A DNA stretch of 33,303 bases, taken from the NCBI GenBank assembly GCA_937891135.1, contig CALAFB010000070.1:1-33303 (forward strand), written 5' to 3'. Every line of letters begins with the position of its first letter. The stretch's first letter is position 1. The notes beneath the pieces were generated by a model, which saw only the letters and a program-made list of their open reading frames with translations, made no database searches and was not told the origin of the DNA. Source of the stretch: an uncultured Elusimicrobium sp. (GTDB lineage Bacteria > Elusimicrobiota > Elusimicrobia > Elusimicrobiales > Elusimicrobiaceae). The position numbers and the translations under genes are program-made. Positions 23,446 to 32,602 of the stretch are shown piece after piece.

Positions 23446-24156
23446 ATGCTCTACATTGTTCCTACTCCCATTGGTAATTTGCGGGATATTACATTGCGCG
23501 CGCTGGACGTGTTACAGACCGCAGACGTTATTTTGTGTGAAGACACCCGCCGTACGCAGCAACTACTGACGCATTTTCAAATTTCTAAACCTTTAGTCCG
23601 TTATAACGAAAATGACGACCGTTCTGTCGCGCGTTGTTTGGATGCGCTAAAAAGCGGTAAAAATTGCGCGCTGGTTAGTGATTGTGGTACGCCGTGTATT
23701 TCGGACCCGGGGTGGAAACTCGTCCAAGAAGCTGTCAAAGCCGATATCCCGGTTACGTCGCTGCCGGGCCCGAGTGCGTTGGCGTGTGCATTGGCTGGGG
23801 CGGGGCTTACGGGCGGTGCGTTTACGTTTTTAGGTTTTTTGCCGCGTAAACCCGGCAAGGCCGCTAAATTATTACGTCAAGCAGCCCAATTGAATCATCC
23901 GGTGGTGGTGTATGAATCCCCGTACCGTGTACTCAAAATGTTGGAACTTATCGGCAAAACATTGGGGGCCACGATTCCGGTGGTGGCGGCGCGGGAATTA
24001 TCCAAAGTGTATGAAGAATATGTGCGCGGAACCGCTGCTGAAGTAGCCCAACAGTTAGCCAAACGGCCTAAAGTGCAGGGGGAATTTGTACTGATTCTGG
24101 ATTGTTTTGATTACACGGCCCCGCAAAAAGAAGATGAAACAAACGAAGATTTATAA
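23446..24156 (+). CDS. rsmI: 16S rRNA (cytidine-1402 2'-O)-methyltransferase
   Basis: A 236-residue tetrapyrrole-methylase-fold enzyme that methylates C1402 of 16S rRNA with S-adenosylmethionine. Diagnostic motifs are YIVPTPIGNLRDITLRAL at the N-terminus, CEDTRRTQQLLTHF, LVSDCGTPCISDPGW, SLPGPSALACALAGAGL and FLGFLPRK, then VYESPYRVLKML and AARELSKVYEEYVRG. The C-terminal helical extension of longer RsmI proteins is reduced. It is the first gene of a three-gene operon with tsaC and a histidine kinase, overlapping tsaC by 23 nt. Confidence 0.96.
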   Translation: MLYIVPTPIGNLRDITLRALDVLQTADVILCEDTRRTQQLLTHFQISKPLVRYNENDDRSVARCLDALKSGKNCALVSDCGTPCISDPGWKLVQEAVKADIPVTSLPGPSALACALAGAGLTGGAFTFLGFLPRKPGKAAKLLRQAAQLNHPVVVYESPYRVLKMLELIGKTLGATIPVVAARELSKVYEEYVRGTAAEVAQQLAKRPKVQGEFVLILDCFDYTAPQKEDETNEDL

Positions 24157-24778
24157 ACTGGCCGACTTGACCGCGGCGCAAATATCCCAAATTGCCAAGC
24201 ACCTAACTCAAGGGGCGGTAGCCGTATTGGCAACCGATACCGTGTACGGCCTGGGAACGGGAGCATTTTGCGAAGCGTCTATCGCCCGCATTTGCGCGCT
24301 TAAACAGCGGCCGCTTACGCAGCCGATGCAGGTTTTAGTGCCGTCTGTAGAAGGTGCTAAAAAGTTAGCCGTTTTAGAAGGTCCTTCCCGGCGGTTAGCC
24401 GAAAAATATTGGCCGGGGGCCCTTACCCTCATTTTGCCGCCTACCTCTGCCGGAGAAAAACTGTTGCGCGGAGCGGCGGGGCTTGGGCTCCGGGTTCCGG
24501 CGTATGAGCCGCTCACGCGGATTCTCCAGCAAATGTCCGGGCCGCTTGCGTGTACGAGTGCCAATGTGCACGGGCAGCCTGTCATCACAGCGGAAACTTT
24601 TTTAGAAAAACAATTTAGCGGGCAGGTAGATTATATTTTAACAGCCGGTACGTTAAGCCCGGTTGCATCGTCGGTAGTGGACTTTACTGTTTGCCCGCCC
24701 CAGTTGTTACGCGCGGCAAAAATTACTAAAATAGAATTAGCCCGCACGAGCGGGATATTATTTTCGGAGAAATTATGA
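24134..24778 (+). CDS. tsaC: L-threonylcarbamoyladenylate synthase (TsaC/YrdC)
   Basis: Makes threonylcarbamoyl-AMP from threonine, bicarbonate and ATP, the first step of t6A synthesis completed by TsaB-TsaD-TsaE. Motifs: VLATDTVYGLGTGAF, LKQRPLTQPMQVLV (KxR and PL), KYWPGALTLIL, LGLRVPAY and GPLACTSANVHGQP. At 214 residues it is of YrdC length, without the Sua5 C-terminal domain. I choose ATG 24134 (MKQTKIYK), preceded by AAGAAG; a TTG nine codons upstream is possible. Translationally coupled to rsmI upstream and, by ATGA, to the kinase downstream. Confidence 0.94.
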   Translation: MKQTKIYKLADLTAAQISQIAKHLTQGAVAVLATDTVYGLGTGAFCEASIARICALKQRPLTQPMQVLVPSVEGAKKLAVLEGPSRRLAEKYWPGALTLILPPTSAGEKLLRGAAGLGLRVPAYEPLTRILQQMSGPLACTSANVHGQPVITAETFLEKQFSGQVDYILTAGTLSPVASSVVDFTVCPPQLLRAAKITKIELARTSGILFSEKL

Positions 24779-25761
24779 CAACTTCCCAAATTTTTTTATC
24801 TTGTTCCCTATTTGTAGTAGCAGTTGTGGTATTAGTTACCTATTGGATTACACGTAAAGTAGCCCTTAAAAAAATGAACCGTACCATTATGAAGGCCGAA
24901 CATAACTATCAACAGCAAATTGCTAATTTACAGATGCAGCTTTCCGGCAAAGTGAATATGCTGGAAAGTATGGTGGAAAAATTACAGCTTTCTAACCAGG
25001 AATTAAACCGTTTGAACGAAATCCGTTCCAAATTTATGTCTATTGCCGCGCATGATTTGCGTCAGCCGCTTTCTGCGATTGCGGGGTTTACGTCCGTACT
25101 TATTATGGACCGTAACTCTACTGCCGGGGAAATGGATTCAGACCAAATTGCGCTTAACAATATTCTAAAAGCCACGGATAATATGAATATGCTGATGGCG
25201 GATTTGATTGATATTTCGCGTATTGAATCGGGGCAGTTTAAAATGGACGTGCAAGCGTTTAATTTTAATGCCCTGCTTAATGACGTGGTAGCCTTGCAAA
25301 ATGTAGGGGCTCAAAAGAAAGGGATTTTTTTGCAAAAGTACGAATACCCCGAAGAAGTTACCCTGGTGGCGGACCGGTTCCGTATTTCGCAAGTTATCAA
25401 TAACTTAATGGGAAACGCCATTAAATTTGCCCCGCAAGGCGGGCGTATTGAAGCGCGTTATTATGTGCAAAACGGGTGGCTGACGTTTAAATTAACGGAT
25501 AACGGCCCGGGCGTGTTGCATAGTGAAAAAGAAAAGATTTTCCAAAAATTTCACCAATCTGATGTGGACCGCAACGCCAAAAAGCAAGGGTGGGGGTTAG
25601 GGTTATCGATTGCTCAGGAAATTATCTTGGCCCACGGCGGCGAAATCGGCGTAGAAAGCCCGGGTCTGGGGCAAGGGGCCACCTTCTGGTTTACGATTCC
25701 GCAAGTACAAGTCACGCAAAACGATAAAGAAGCTACCGTTCGCCATGCCGCTATTGCGTAA
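24775..25761 (+). CDS. sensor histidine kinase (orphan)
   Basis: A 328-residue kinase. One N-terminal membrane helix (about 6-27) is followed by a coiled coil (about 33-85). The HisKA domain carries the phospho-accepting H93 in SIAAHDLRQPLSAI. The ATPase domain has an N box around INNLMGNAIKF (N214), G1 DNGPG (242-246), an F box IFQKFHQ and G2 GWGLGL (272-277). No periplasmic sensor domain and no response regulator gene are present. The single helix plus coiled coil suggests sensing at the membrane or by the coiled coil. ATGA-coupled to tsaC, so its expression follows translation genes; its partner must be elsewhere. Confidence 0.92.
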   Translation: MTTSQIFLSCSLFVVAVVVLVTYWITRKVALKKMNRTIMKAEHNYQQQIANLQMQLSGKVNMLESMVEKLQLSNQELNRLNEIRSKFMSIAAHDLRQPLSAIAGFTSVLIMDRNSTAGEMDSDQIALNNILKATDNMNMLMADLIDISRIESGQFKMDVQAFNFNALLNDVVALQNVGAQKKGIFLQKYEYPEEVTLVADRFRISQVINNLMGNAIKFAPQGGRIEARYYVQNGWLTFKLTDNGPGVLHSEKEKIFQKFHQSDVDRNAKKQGWGLGLSIAQEIILAHGGEIGVESPGLGQGATFWFTIPQVQVTQNDKEATVRHAAIA

Positions 25762-25789
25762 CGCTTGGTTTTTTGTATTGTAAAACGGG

Positions 25790-25817
25790 TTACAAGCGGG
25801 TGGATATTTACTATAAT
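25790..25817 (+). promoter_or_regulatory. candidate promoter of the ileS operon
   Basis: TTACAA (25790-25795), a 16-bp spacer and TATAAT (25812-25817). A start near 25824 gives a leader of about 38 nt with GGAG at about 25849-25852, 9 nt before the ATG. No T-box is seen. Confidence 0.5.
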
Positions 25818-25861
25818 ATAACTATCCTATTTATTGACAAAAAATTTTGGAGTTTTTACTT

Positions 25862-28678
25862 ATGGCAAAAAATAAATATTCCCATACCGTCCTGTTACCT
25901 AAGACGGATTTCCCCATGCGCGCGGGACTTGCCCAAAAAGAGCCCGGTATTTTGGAATTTTGGAAAAGTATCAATCTGTATGAAGCCATGCTTAAAAAAA
26001 ATGAGCAAGGCAAACATTTTGTATTGCATGACGGGCCGCCCTATGCCAACGGCAAAATCCATATTGGACATGCATTAGATAAAACGATTAAAGATATTAT
26101 TTTAAAATCCCGTGCTATGACGGGCCATTATACGCCGTATGTGCCGGGGTGGGATTGCCACGGACTGCCGATTGAGACCGCCCTTTTAAAAGAACTCAAA
26201 CAAGAGAAAAAACACATTACAGATGTGCCTGCCTTCCGCCAGAAAGCCCGCGCGTTTGCCGCTAAATTTATTGATTTGCAACGTCAAGGGTTTAAACGCT
26301 TGGGTGTACAGGCGGATTGGGACCACCCGTACCTTACCATGGACAAACGCTATGAAGGGATTACCATTGGTATATTTTTAGATTTAATTGAAAAAGGATA
26401 CGTCTATAAAGGGCAAAAAACCATTACTTGGTGCCCGCATTGTGAAACCGCTTTGGCGGATGCCGAAACTGAATATCAAGACATCTCTTCCCCGTCTATT
26501 TATTTGCGTTTTAAACTCGTGAACGCACCGAAGGAAATTTTTGGGGAGTTGGATTACACGAAGCCGGTCAGTTTAGCGGTGTGGACTACTACGCCGTGGA
26601 CCATTCCGGCTAACCGCGCCGCTGCTGTTAGCAAAACGGAAGACTATGCCATTTTGCAAGATGACCAAACCTCTGAATACTACCTTGTGGCAGAAAAATT
26701 AGCGCAGGAATTTAGTACACATACGGGCCGTTCTTGTACGCAGGTAGGTAAAGTGGCGGGGAAAAAATTAGTTGGCCTGAAATACTATCATCCGCTTACC
26801 CATGCGGAAAACCCGGTGATTTGGACAGATTTTGTAACCATGGATGCCGGAGTGGGGATTGTGCATATTGCTCCGGGACATGGGGAAGAAGACTTTTGTG
26901 CCGGGAAACAATGGCAGTTGGAAACTTTTTGTCCGGTGGACGAAAAGGGCTGTTACACGAAAGAAGCCGGTGTATTTGAAGGGATGCACGTATTTGAAGC
27001 CAATCCGCTCATGGTTAAAAAATTAGATGAGCTCGGTGTGTTGATTAAAGAACAGGAAATCTCACACAGTTATCCACATTGTTGGCGGTGCCATAACCCG
27101 ATTATTTTCCGGGCTACGGAACAATGGTTTATGTCTATTGATAAAAACGGCCTGCGTGAAAAACTGATGAAAAATTTGGATAACGTCCAATTTTATCCCG
27201 CGGCTGGGCAAGAACGCATGCGTTCTATGATTGGGCTGCGGCCGGATTGGTGCTTATCACGGCAGCGTTTTTGGGGGAGCCCAGTTACGGTAGTGTATTG
27301 TAAAAAATGCGGGCAGCCGCAAATCAATGCAAAACTGTTTGAAAATATTAAAACCCGTGCGCTGGCCGAAGGGTCTGACTTTTGGTTTACAGAACCGGTA
27401 GAAAAATTATTGCCGGCTGATTATCAATGCAGTTGCGGTGGAACAGCGTTCCGCAAAGAGACGGACATCTTAGACGTATGGTTGGATTCAGGGGTATCTT
27501 GGGCGGCTGTACTACAGGACCGTGGGTTGGATTTTCCGGCGGATGTTTATTCGGAAGGGTCCGACCAGCACCGCGGTTGGTTCCAAAGTTCGTACATTCC
27601 GTCTTTTACGCTTGAAAATACCGCTCCGTTTAAAACGATTTTAACCCACGGAATGGTGTTAGACGGCAAAGGAAAACCTATGCATAAATCCGCCGGAAAT
27701 GCAGTAGATCCGGAAGATGTAATTAACAAATATGGGGCGGATATTTTGCGTTTATGGGTAGCCTTGTCTGACTATCAGGGGGATGTGCGTATTTCGGATG
27801 AAATTTTACAAGGTACCATAGATACTTACCGCAAAATCCGCAATACCGTGCGGTATGCTTTAGGAAATTTGTCCGATTATGATCCGGCCTTACACCAGGT
27901 TCCGGTCAAAGCACTCGCCGAAATGGACAAATATATGCTCGGACGTTTGGATGCGCTTATTCAGGAAGTACATGCCGGGTATAGTGAATTTAATTTCCGC
28001 CGGGCTGTACGGGCATTGACTGATTTTTGTATTTTGGATTTATCTTCCTTTATGTTGGATGCTTCCAAAGACCGTCTGTATACATTAGGAACCCATGCGG
28101 CCGGACGGCGTAGTGCCCAAACTGTGTTAGCAGAAATAGTAACTACACTTTTACAGTTGGCGGCTCCGGTTCTTTCCTTTACTGCGGAAGAAGCCTGGCA
28201 AACCTTACGCCAGACTGCGTTGGGGCGGAACTTGGCCCAAAGTATTTTTTTAAGTGATATGCCGTGTAATGCTTCGTATATCCCGGACGTTCGTTTAGAA
28301 ACCAAATGGAACGAAATCCGCCGTATCCGCGAAGGTGTACAAAAGTTTTTGGAAGAAGCCCGCGAGAAAAAAATCATCGGTTCTTCTTTAGAGGCCAAAG
28401 TGATTTTTAGTACTTGCGATGAAAGCACCAAAGCATTTTTAGAAGAAACGAAAGAGATATGGCCGGAAATTGCCATTGTATCTCAAGTGGAAATTAAGGA
28501 CGGCAAAGACCCGCTATTCGTAGAAGTTACCCATGCAGACGGTCATAAATGTGCCCGTTGCTGGCAATGGAAACCCGAAGTGGGAACGCTGACGCCGCAT
28601 ACGGATATTTGTAAACGGTGCGCGGACGTATTAGCGGCTGAAGAATTGACTGTGGAAACGGAGCCGGTAAATGCCTAA
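25862..28678 (+). CDS. ileS: isoleucyl-tRNA synthetase
   Basis: Class I synthetase of 938 residues, the bacterial length. HIGH is at residues 67-70 (PPYANGKIHIGHAL). The editing domain has VWTTTPWTIPANRA and HIAPGHGEEDF. The catalytic WLSRQRFWGxP equivalent reads CLSRQRFWGSP, and the WLDSGVSW and SEGSDQHRGWFQSS blocks follow. The KMSKS loop is a variant, GKPMHKSAGN. A zinc finger (CARCWQW, CKRCADVL) closes the protein. ATG 25862 with GGAG upstream is preferred over a TTG at 25847. It leads a six-gene operon with lspA overlapping by 8 nt, an ileS-lspA order seen in many bacteria. Confidence 0.97.
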   Translation: MAKNKYSHTVLLPKTDFPMRAGLAQKEPGILEFWKSINLYEAMLKKNEQGKHFVLHDGPPYANGKIHIGHALDKTIKDIILKSRAMTGHYTPYVPGWDCHGLPIETALLKELKQEKKHITDVPAFRQKARAFAAKFIDLQRQGFKRLGVQADWDHPYLTMDKRYEGITIGIFLDLIEKGYVYKGQKTITWCPHCETALADAETEYQDISSPSIYLRFKLVNAPKEIFGELDYTKPVSLAVWTTTPWTIPANRAAAVSKTEDYAILQDDQTSEYYLVAEKLAQEFSTHTGRSCTQVGKVAGKKLVGLKYYHPLTHAENPVIWTDFVTMDAGVGIVHIAPGHGEEDFCAGKQWQLETFCPVDEKGCYTKEAGVFEGMHVFEANPLMVKKLDELGVLIKEQEISHSYPHCWRCHNPIIFRATEQWFMSIDKNGLREKLMKNLDNVQFYPAAGQERMRSMIGLRPDWCLSRQRFWGSPVTVVYCKKCGQPQINAKLFENIKTRALAEGSDFWFTEPVEKLLPADYQCSCGGTAFRKETDILDVWLDSGVSWAAVLQDRGLDFPADVYSEGSDQHRGWFQSSYIPSFTLENTAPFKTILTHGMVLDGKGKPMHKSAGNAVDPEDVINKYGADILRLWVALSDYQGDVRISDEILQGTIDTYRKIRNTVRYALGNLSDYDPALHQVPVKALAEMDKYMLGRLDALIQEVHAGYSEFNFRRAVRALTDFCILDLSSFMLDASKDRLYTLGTHAAGRRSAQTVLAEIVTTLLQLAAPVLSFTAEEAWQTLRQTALGRNLAQSIFLSDMPCNASYIPDVRLETKWNEIRRIREGVQKFLEEAREKKIIGSSLEAKVIFSTCDESTKAFLEETKEIWPEIAIVSQVEIKDGKDPLFVEVTHADGHKCARCWQWKPEVGTLTPHTDICKRCADVLAAEELTVETEPVNA

Positions 28679-29159
28679 ATGGGCGGAAGTATATGCCTGG
28701 TTGACCCGGCACCGGGGGCTGGTGTTGGTTTGTTTGCTGCTTTTAGCGGTAGACCGGGCCAGTAAAGTGTGGGCATTTCAAGCATTAGCGGTACATGGAC
28801 CGATTGTGTTCGGACCGTATTTTTGGCTGAATTATGTAGAAAATACCGGGGCGGCCTTTGGGATGTTTCAGCATGCAAACGGGTTGTTAGTAGGGGTGAT
28901 GTTAGCCGTTATCGGTTATATTGTGTGGAGCTGGAAAGATCTGGTTCGCAACGGTAGGCTGGCCGAATGGGGGGGAAGCCTAATTTTGGCCGGGGCCTTC
29001 GGAAATCTGTATGACCGTTTGAGTTTAGGATTTGTGGTGGATTTTTTAGATTTTAGAGTGTGGCCGGTTTTTAACATCGCAGACAGTTGCATTACTGTAG
29101 GGGCGGTACTGGTCGGGCTTGGTTTTATTTGTTACCGCCCACAACAGGAGGGAAAATGA
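28671..29159 (+). CDS. lspA: lipoprotein signal peptidase (signal peptidase II)
   Basis: A 162-residue membrane aspartyl protease with four helices that removes signal peptides from diacylglyceryl prolipoproteins. Family blocks: LAVDRASKVWA (D28), NYVENTGAAFGMF, GAFGNLYDRLSLGFVVDFLDF (catalytic D124) and FNIADSCITVG (catalytic D138). The ATG lies inside the end of ileS. The following gene, coupled by ATGA, encodes a lipoprotein that would be one of its substrates. Confidence 0.97.
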   Translation: MPKWAEVYAWLTRHRGLVLVCLLLLAVDRASKVWAFQALAVHGPIVFGPYFWLNYVENTGAAFGMFQHANGLLVGVMLAVIGYIVWSWKDLVRNGRLAEWGGSLILAGAFGNLYDRLSLGFVVDFLDFRVWPVFNIADSCITVGAVLVGLGFICYRPQQEGK

Positions 29160-30244
29160 AAAAGTTTTGTAATCTGGTTGTTCTTTGTATTTGTTTGGCT
29201 GCATGTAGTTCAGACACGCGGCTATTTCAACAGGCCAAATTGGCACAAGCACAAGGAAATTTTCAAAAAGCATTGACCTTGTATAATAAACTTGTTCGCC
29301 AAAACCCGCAGCACGCGGCTGCACTTACCAACCGGGGGCTTCTGTGGGAACTTATGCCCGCCAAAGATGAAGCGGAAAAAGCTAAAAACCGACACTATGC
29401 TGAGCAAGATTATTTACGTTCTCTTTCTATTAACCCAGACCAAGCCGAAACCTATAATAATTTAGGGGCCTTATATATAGACCAAAAACGTAATGGGGAT
29501 GCCATTATGTATTTAAATGAGGCTATTGTGCGGGAACCGCGGTATTTCCGCGCCCTTTTAAACCGGGCTAATGCCCATACCAATTTAGGGGAATTTACAC
29601 AAGCTTTAAGCGATTTTGACCGAGCAGCCGCTTTAAAACCCAATGACCCGGGGCTGCTTTTAAACCGTGGGCTTGCGTATTTTTCAATGGATAAATATGA
29701 GGCGGCTATCGATGATTTTTCACATGCGTTGGCCGTTACCCCCGAAGATGCCCGTTTGTATTTAGAGCGTGCCCGGGCCCTTACCAAATTGGGGTATCCG
29801 GCGGATGCTTACGAAGATTTGGAAGATGCGGTGCAGTTACGCCCCAATTATGCGCTAGCTTATTATTATTTGGCGGAATTGTCCTTTCAAAATGGGGATA
29901 AAGACCAAGCCTTAGGGCTTTTGGTCCGTGCTAAAGAATTGGCTCCCCGCTACGTACCGGCTTACGATTTAATGGGGGATATGCTAGCCATGGAAGATCC
30001 CGTTTCTGCAACTGCTAATTACATGGTAGCCTTAAAGTTAGACCCGGCCCAGGCTGCTAAGTACCGCTCAAAAATAGACCAGATGAAAACGGAAGAAGGT
30101 CGTTACCGTGTGATGAGTAACCGCTTTTTTCCGCAAGGACGTTCTTATAATTCCCAGGGCCAGCGTTATGTAAGTCGCCCGGTAACGCCGCAGCCGAATG
30201 TTCCGGTTCCCTCTGCCCGTAGAACGCGCCGCAACCGCTCATAA
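29156..30244 (+). CDS. TPR-repeat lipoprotein
   Basis: A 362-residue lipoprotein. The signal peptide MKKFCNLVVLCICLAACSSD has lipobox LAAC with the modified cysteine at 17. The rest is mainly tetratricopeptide repeats (GNFQKALTLYNKLVRQNPQH, GEFTQALSDFDRAAALKPND, DKYEAAIDDFSHALAVTPED). The last about 50 residues form a basic, low-complexity tail (RSYNSQGQRYVSRPVTP, ending in RRTRRNRS). GGAGGG precedes ATG 29156, which overlaps the lspA stop as ATGA. It probably acts as a membrane-attached scaffold; the partner is unknown. Confidence 0.9.
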   Translation: MKKFCNLVVLCICLAACSSDTRLFQQAKLAQAQGNFQKALTLYNKLVRQNPQHAAALTNRGLLWELMPAKDEAEKAKNRHYAEQDYLRSLSINPDQAETYNNLGALYIDQKRNGDAIMYLNEAIVREPRYFRALLNRANAHTNLGEFTQALSDFDRAAALKPNDPGLLLNRGLAYFSMDKYEAAIDDFSHALAVTPEDARLYLERARALTKLGYPADAYEDLEDAVQLRPNYALAYYYLAELSFQNGDKDQALGLLVRAKELAPRYVPAYDLMGDMLAMEDPVSATANYMVALKLDPAQAAKYRSKIDQMKTEEGRYRVMSNRFFPQGRSYNSQGQRYVSRPVTPQPNVPVPSARRTRRNRS

Positions 30245-30245
30245 A

Positions 30246-32207
30246 ATGATGAATTTCTTTTCTTCCATTTCTGTCCCGTTTACACCGGCAGCCCTTTCGG
30301 TACCGTCTAAAGATTTTACGTACCGTTTTTTCTTATCGGTGTGCTTGTTGGGGTTGGTGTTATGTTCACAGTTGTTACATCATTCCGCTTTAGGTATTTT
30401 TATTTTGGCAGTAATGGATTTGCTGTTTTGCGCGGATATTTTAATTCGTTGCGGGGTAAAGGACATTTTTCACGGACGGTGCAGTTTCTCGGCTTTGGTA
30501 TCGGTAAGTATTTTATGTGGGCTGCTTTATTCGGCCATTAGCAGTTTTGAACTAGTACGTTGGCGCGGCCCGGTAACGGATTTATATGCTTATGCCATGT
30601 TACTTATTACGTTGGCGTTGTGGATTGAACGCCGTTTGTCTAAAGAAAAAGAAAAAACACATGTTTTTATTAAAAAATTAGATGACTTTTTACCTAAAAG
30701 TGCGCGTTTATGTGTGGGGAGGGATTTTCGCAAAGTATTTGCGCGCGAATTACATAAGGGAGATTTAATTTTAGTAAAACCCGGCGAACGGTTGGCTGCT
30801 GACGGTATCATCCGCAAAGGGAAAACTTCTGTAGATGAACAGCTGATTACCGGGAATATGATGCCTACGGCCAAACGGTTGGATAACCGGGTCTACGCGG
30901 GAACGCTCAATAAATCTGATAATATTTATGTGGAAATTACGGAGCCCTTGGAAAATTCTGCTTTAATGGGTATTATTAGTGCCATTAAAAACGGGGAACG
31001 CAACCGCTCCGGCGCGCGTAGTTTGTTGGACGGTTATGCAGCGTGGATTTTACCGTTTATGGGGATTTGTGCCTGCCTTTTATATTCGGGTCTTTTAGTA
31101 CGTTACGGGTTTACCCATTGGGCTACCTATTTAGGTGTATTTTTGTTTGTTATGGCACTTTTCTGCCCGGCTGCGTTATCGTTTGCAGTAGTATTTCCGT
31201 CTTTTTTTGCACGACGCGGGGCCGCACGGCTTAAAATCAAAATTCAAAATTTACATGCACTTGAAAAAATTCATAATGCCCAAACATTCTTTTTTGATAA
31301 AACCGGTACGCTTACATACGGAGAACTGCGCGTATCGGGCGTATATCCGGTTTCCGAAACGGCTAGAACACCGCTCGTAGAGGCTATATGTACGGCAGAA
31401 CAATTGGTGGACGGACCGTTTGCCGATGCGGTAAATACCTATGCCAAAGAACATAAAATTAAACCTAAAAAAGTATTAGCTTTTGAGGTGCTTCCCGGAT
31501 TAGGTGTGCAAGCAACCAGCCAAAAGAACCAAATTTTAGCCGGCTCCATTCCGTGGATGAACGAGCAAGGCATTACGGTAAGCCAACAGATTACCCAACA
31601 GTGCGAAGCTGTAATATGCGTAGCTGTTAACGGTACATATTTAGGATATATTACGCTGGCCGACGAGTTGCGCCCCGGGGCTGCTGATATGGTGCAATTT
31701 TTAAAGGACCGCCAAAAAGAAATTATTTTAGTATCCGGGGATAATGAAAGTTCCGTTTCGGCCATGGCCAAAGAAGCCGGCATTGAAAAATATAATTTTT
31801 TTGTGCTTCCTAAAACCAAGGCGGAAATCGTTTCCAACTTGCGTGGCCTGGGGCAGCAGATTGTGATGGTAGGGGACGGATTTAACGATATTATTGCTTT
31901 ATTGCAGGCGGATGCCGGGCTGGTGTTTTCTTCGGGCCGCAACGTCTATAATAACTGGGTGGACATCATTATCAAGCGGCGGGATTCTAAGGCCGTTTAC
32001 TATCTTTTTGCTATACATACCAAACTACAGCGCATCATCCGCCAAAATGTGGTGCTTTCCGTATTATTAAGTGCCGTACTGGCGGCGGGGTTGGTGTGGA
32101 AAAGCAGCCAAGCCCAGGCCAGCAGCTGGCAATGGGCTGTGGGCGGTGCGTTAGGAGCGGTAGTGGTAGTATGGTTAAATTCAACAAGGATGTTACGAAT
32201 CAAATGA
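30246..32207 (+). CDS. degenerate P1B-like (heavy-metal type) P-type ATPase
   Basis: A 653-residue P-type ATPase-like protein. The phosphorylation motif DKTGT (351-355) and GDGFND (543-548, hinge) are intact, but several hallmarks are altered. The A-domain TGE is TGN (202-204), losing the glutamate that drives dephosphorylation. The membrane CPC/CPx motif is CPAALSF (307-313). The N-domain SEHP histidine-proline pair is missing (LVDGPFADAV). GDGxNDxPAL reads GDGFNDIIAL. No N-terminal metal-binding domain is present. The helices expected for the family are there. It may be a transporter with changed kinetics or a regulatory pseudo-pump. ATG 30246 or 30249 follows the lipoprotein stop by one base, and the end is ATGA-coupled to queF. 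Confidence 0.85.
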   Translation: MMNFFSSISVPFTPAALSVPSKDFTYRFFLSVCLLGLVLCSQLLHHSALGIFILAVMDLLFCADILIRCGVKDIFHGRCSFSALVSVSILCGLLYSAISSFELVRWRGPVTDLYAYAMLLITLALWIERRLSKEKEKTHVFIKKLDDFLPKSARLCVGRDFRKVFARELHKGDLILVKPGERLAADGIIRKGKTSVDEQLITGNMMPTAKRLDNRVYAGTLNKSDNIYVEITEPLENSALMGIISAIKNGERNRSGARSLLDGYAAWILPFMGICACLLYSGLLVRYGFTHWATYLGVFLFVMALFCPAALSFAVVFPSFFARRGAARLKIKIQNLHALEKIHNAQTFFFDKTGTLTYGELRVSGVYPVSETARTPLVEAICTAEQLVDGPFADAVNTYAKEHKIKPKKVLAFEVLPGLGVQATSQKNQILAGSIPWMNEQGITVSQQITQQCEAVICVAVNGTYLGYITLADELRPGAADMVQFLKDRQKEIILVSGDNESSVSAMAKEAGIEKYNFFVLPKTKAEIVSNLRGLGQQIVMVGDGFNDIIALLQADAGLVFSSGRNVYNNWVDIIIKRRDSKAVYYLFAIHTKLQRIIRQNVVLSVLLSAVLAAGLVWKSSQAQASSWQWAVGGALGAVVVVWLNSTRMLRIK

Positions 32208-32602
32208 CAAAAGATATTGACTTTGGATATACCACTACGCATGCCCGCAAAAATGCGGATACTGTTTTGCCCACTATCCAATGCTGGGAAAACCAGTACA
32301 AACGCGATTATACCGTGCGTATTGAATTGCCGGAATTTACGTCCGTTTGCCCCAAAACCGGATTGCCGGATTTTGGCACGATTGTAATTGAATATATACC
32401 CGATGAATTATGTTTGGAGTTGAAATCCCTCAAATACTATTTGTTGGAATACCGCGATATGGGAATTTTTATGGAAAATATCGCCAATAAAATTTTAGAT
32501 GACGTGGTAAAAGCCTGCCACCCCAAACGCGCGACTGTAACAGGTAACTTTACACCGCGGGGGGGGTTAAAGTCCGTCATCACAGCTACGTATGAAAAAT
32601 AA
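32204..32602 (+). CDS. queF: NADPH-dependent 7-cyano-7-deazaguanine reductase (QueF, short type)
   Basis: Reduces preQ0 to preQ1 in queuosine biosynthesis. The catalytic region SVCPKTGLPDFG has the nucleophilic cysteine (C49) and aspartate (D56), followed by the QueF signature LELKSLKYYLLEYRDMG and the tunnel-fold end (NFTPRGGL). At 132 residues it belongs to the short, YkvM-like type. I choose ATG 32204, which overlaps the ATPase stop as ATGA; an in-frame ATG at 32171 is less likely. No other queuosine gene is in the window. Confidence 0.93.
   Translation: MTKDIDFGYTTTHARKNADTVLPTIQCWENQYKRDYTVRIELPEFTSVCPKTGLPDFGTIVIEYIPDELCLELKSLKYYLLEYRDMGIFMENIANKILDDVVKACHPKRATVTGNFTPRGGLKSVITATYEK

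Noticed and set aside
25841..25866. TTGACA at about 25834 as the -35 of the ileS promoter
   Set aside because: With standard spacing the -10 and start would fall at or after the ileS start codon. The TTACAA/TATAAT pair upstream with a Shine-Dalgarno in the leader fits better.
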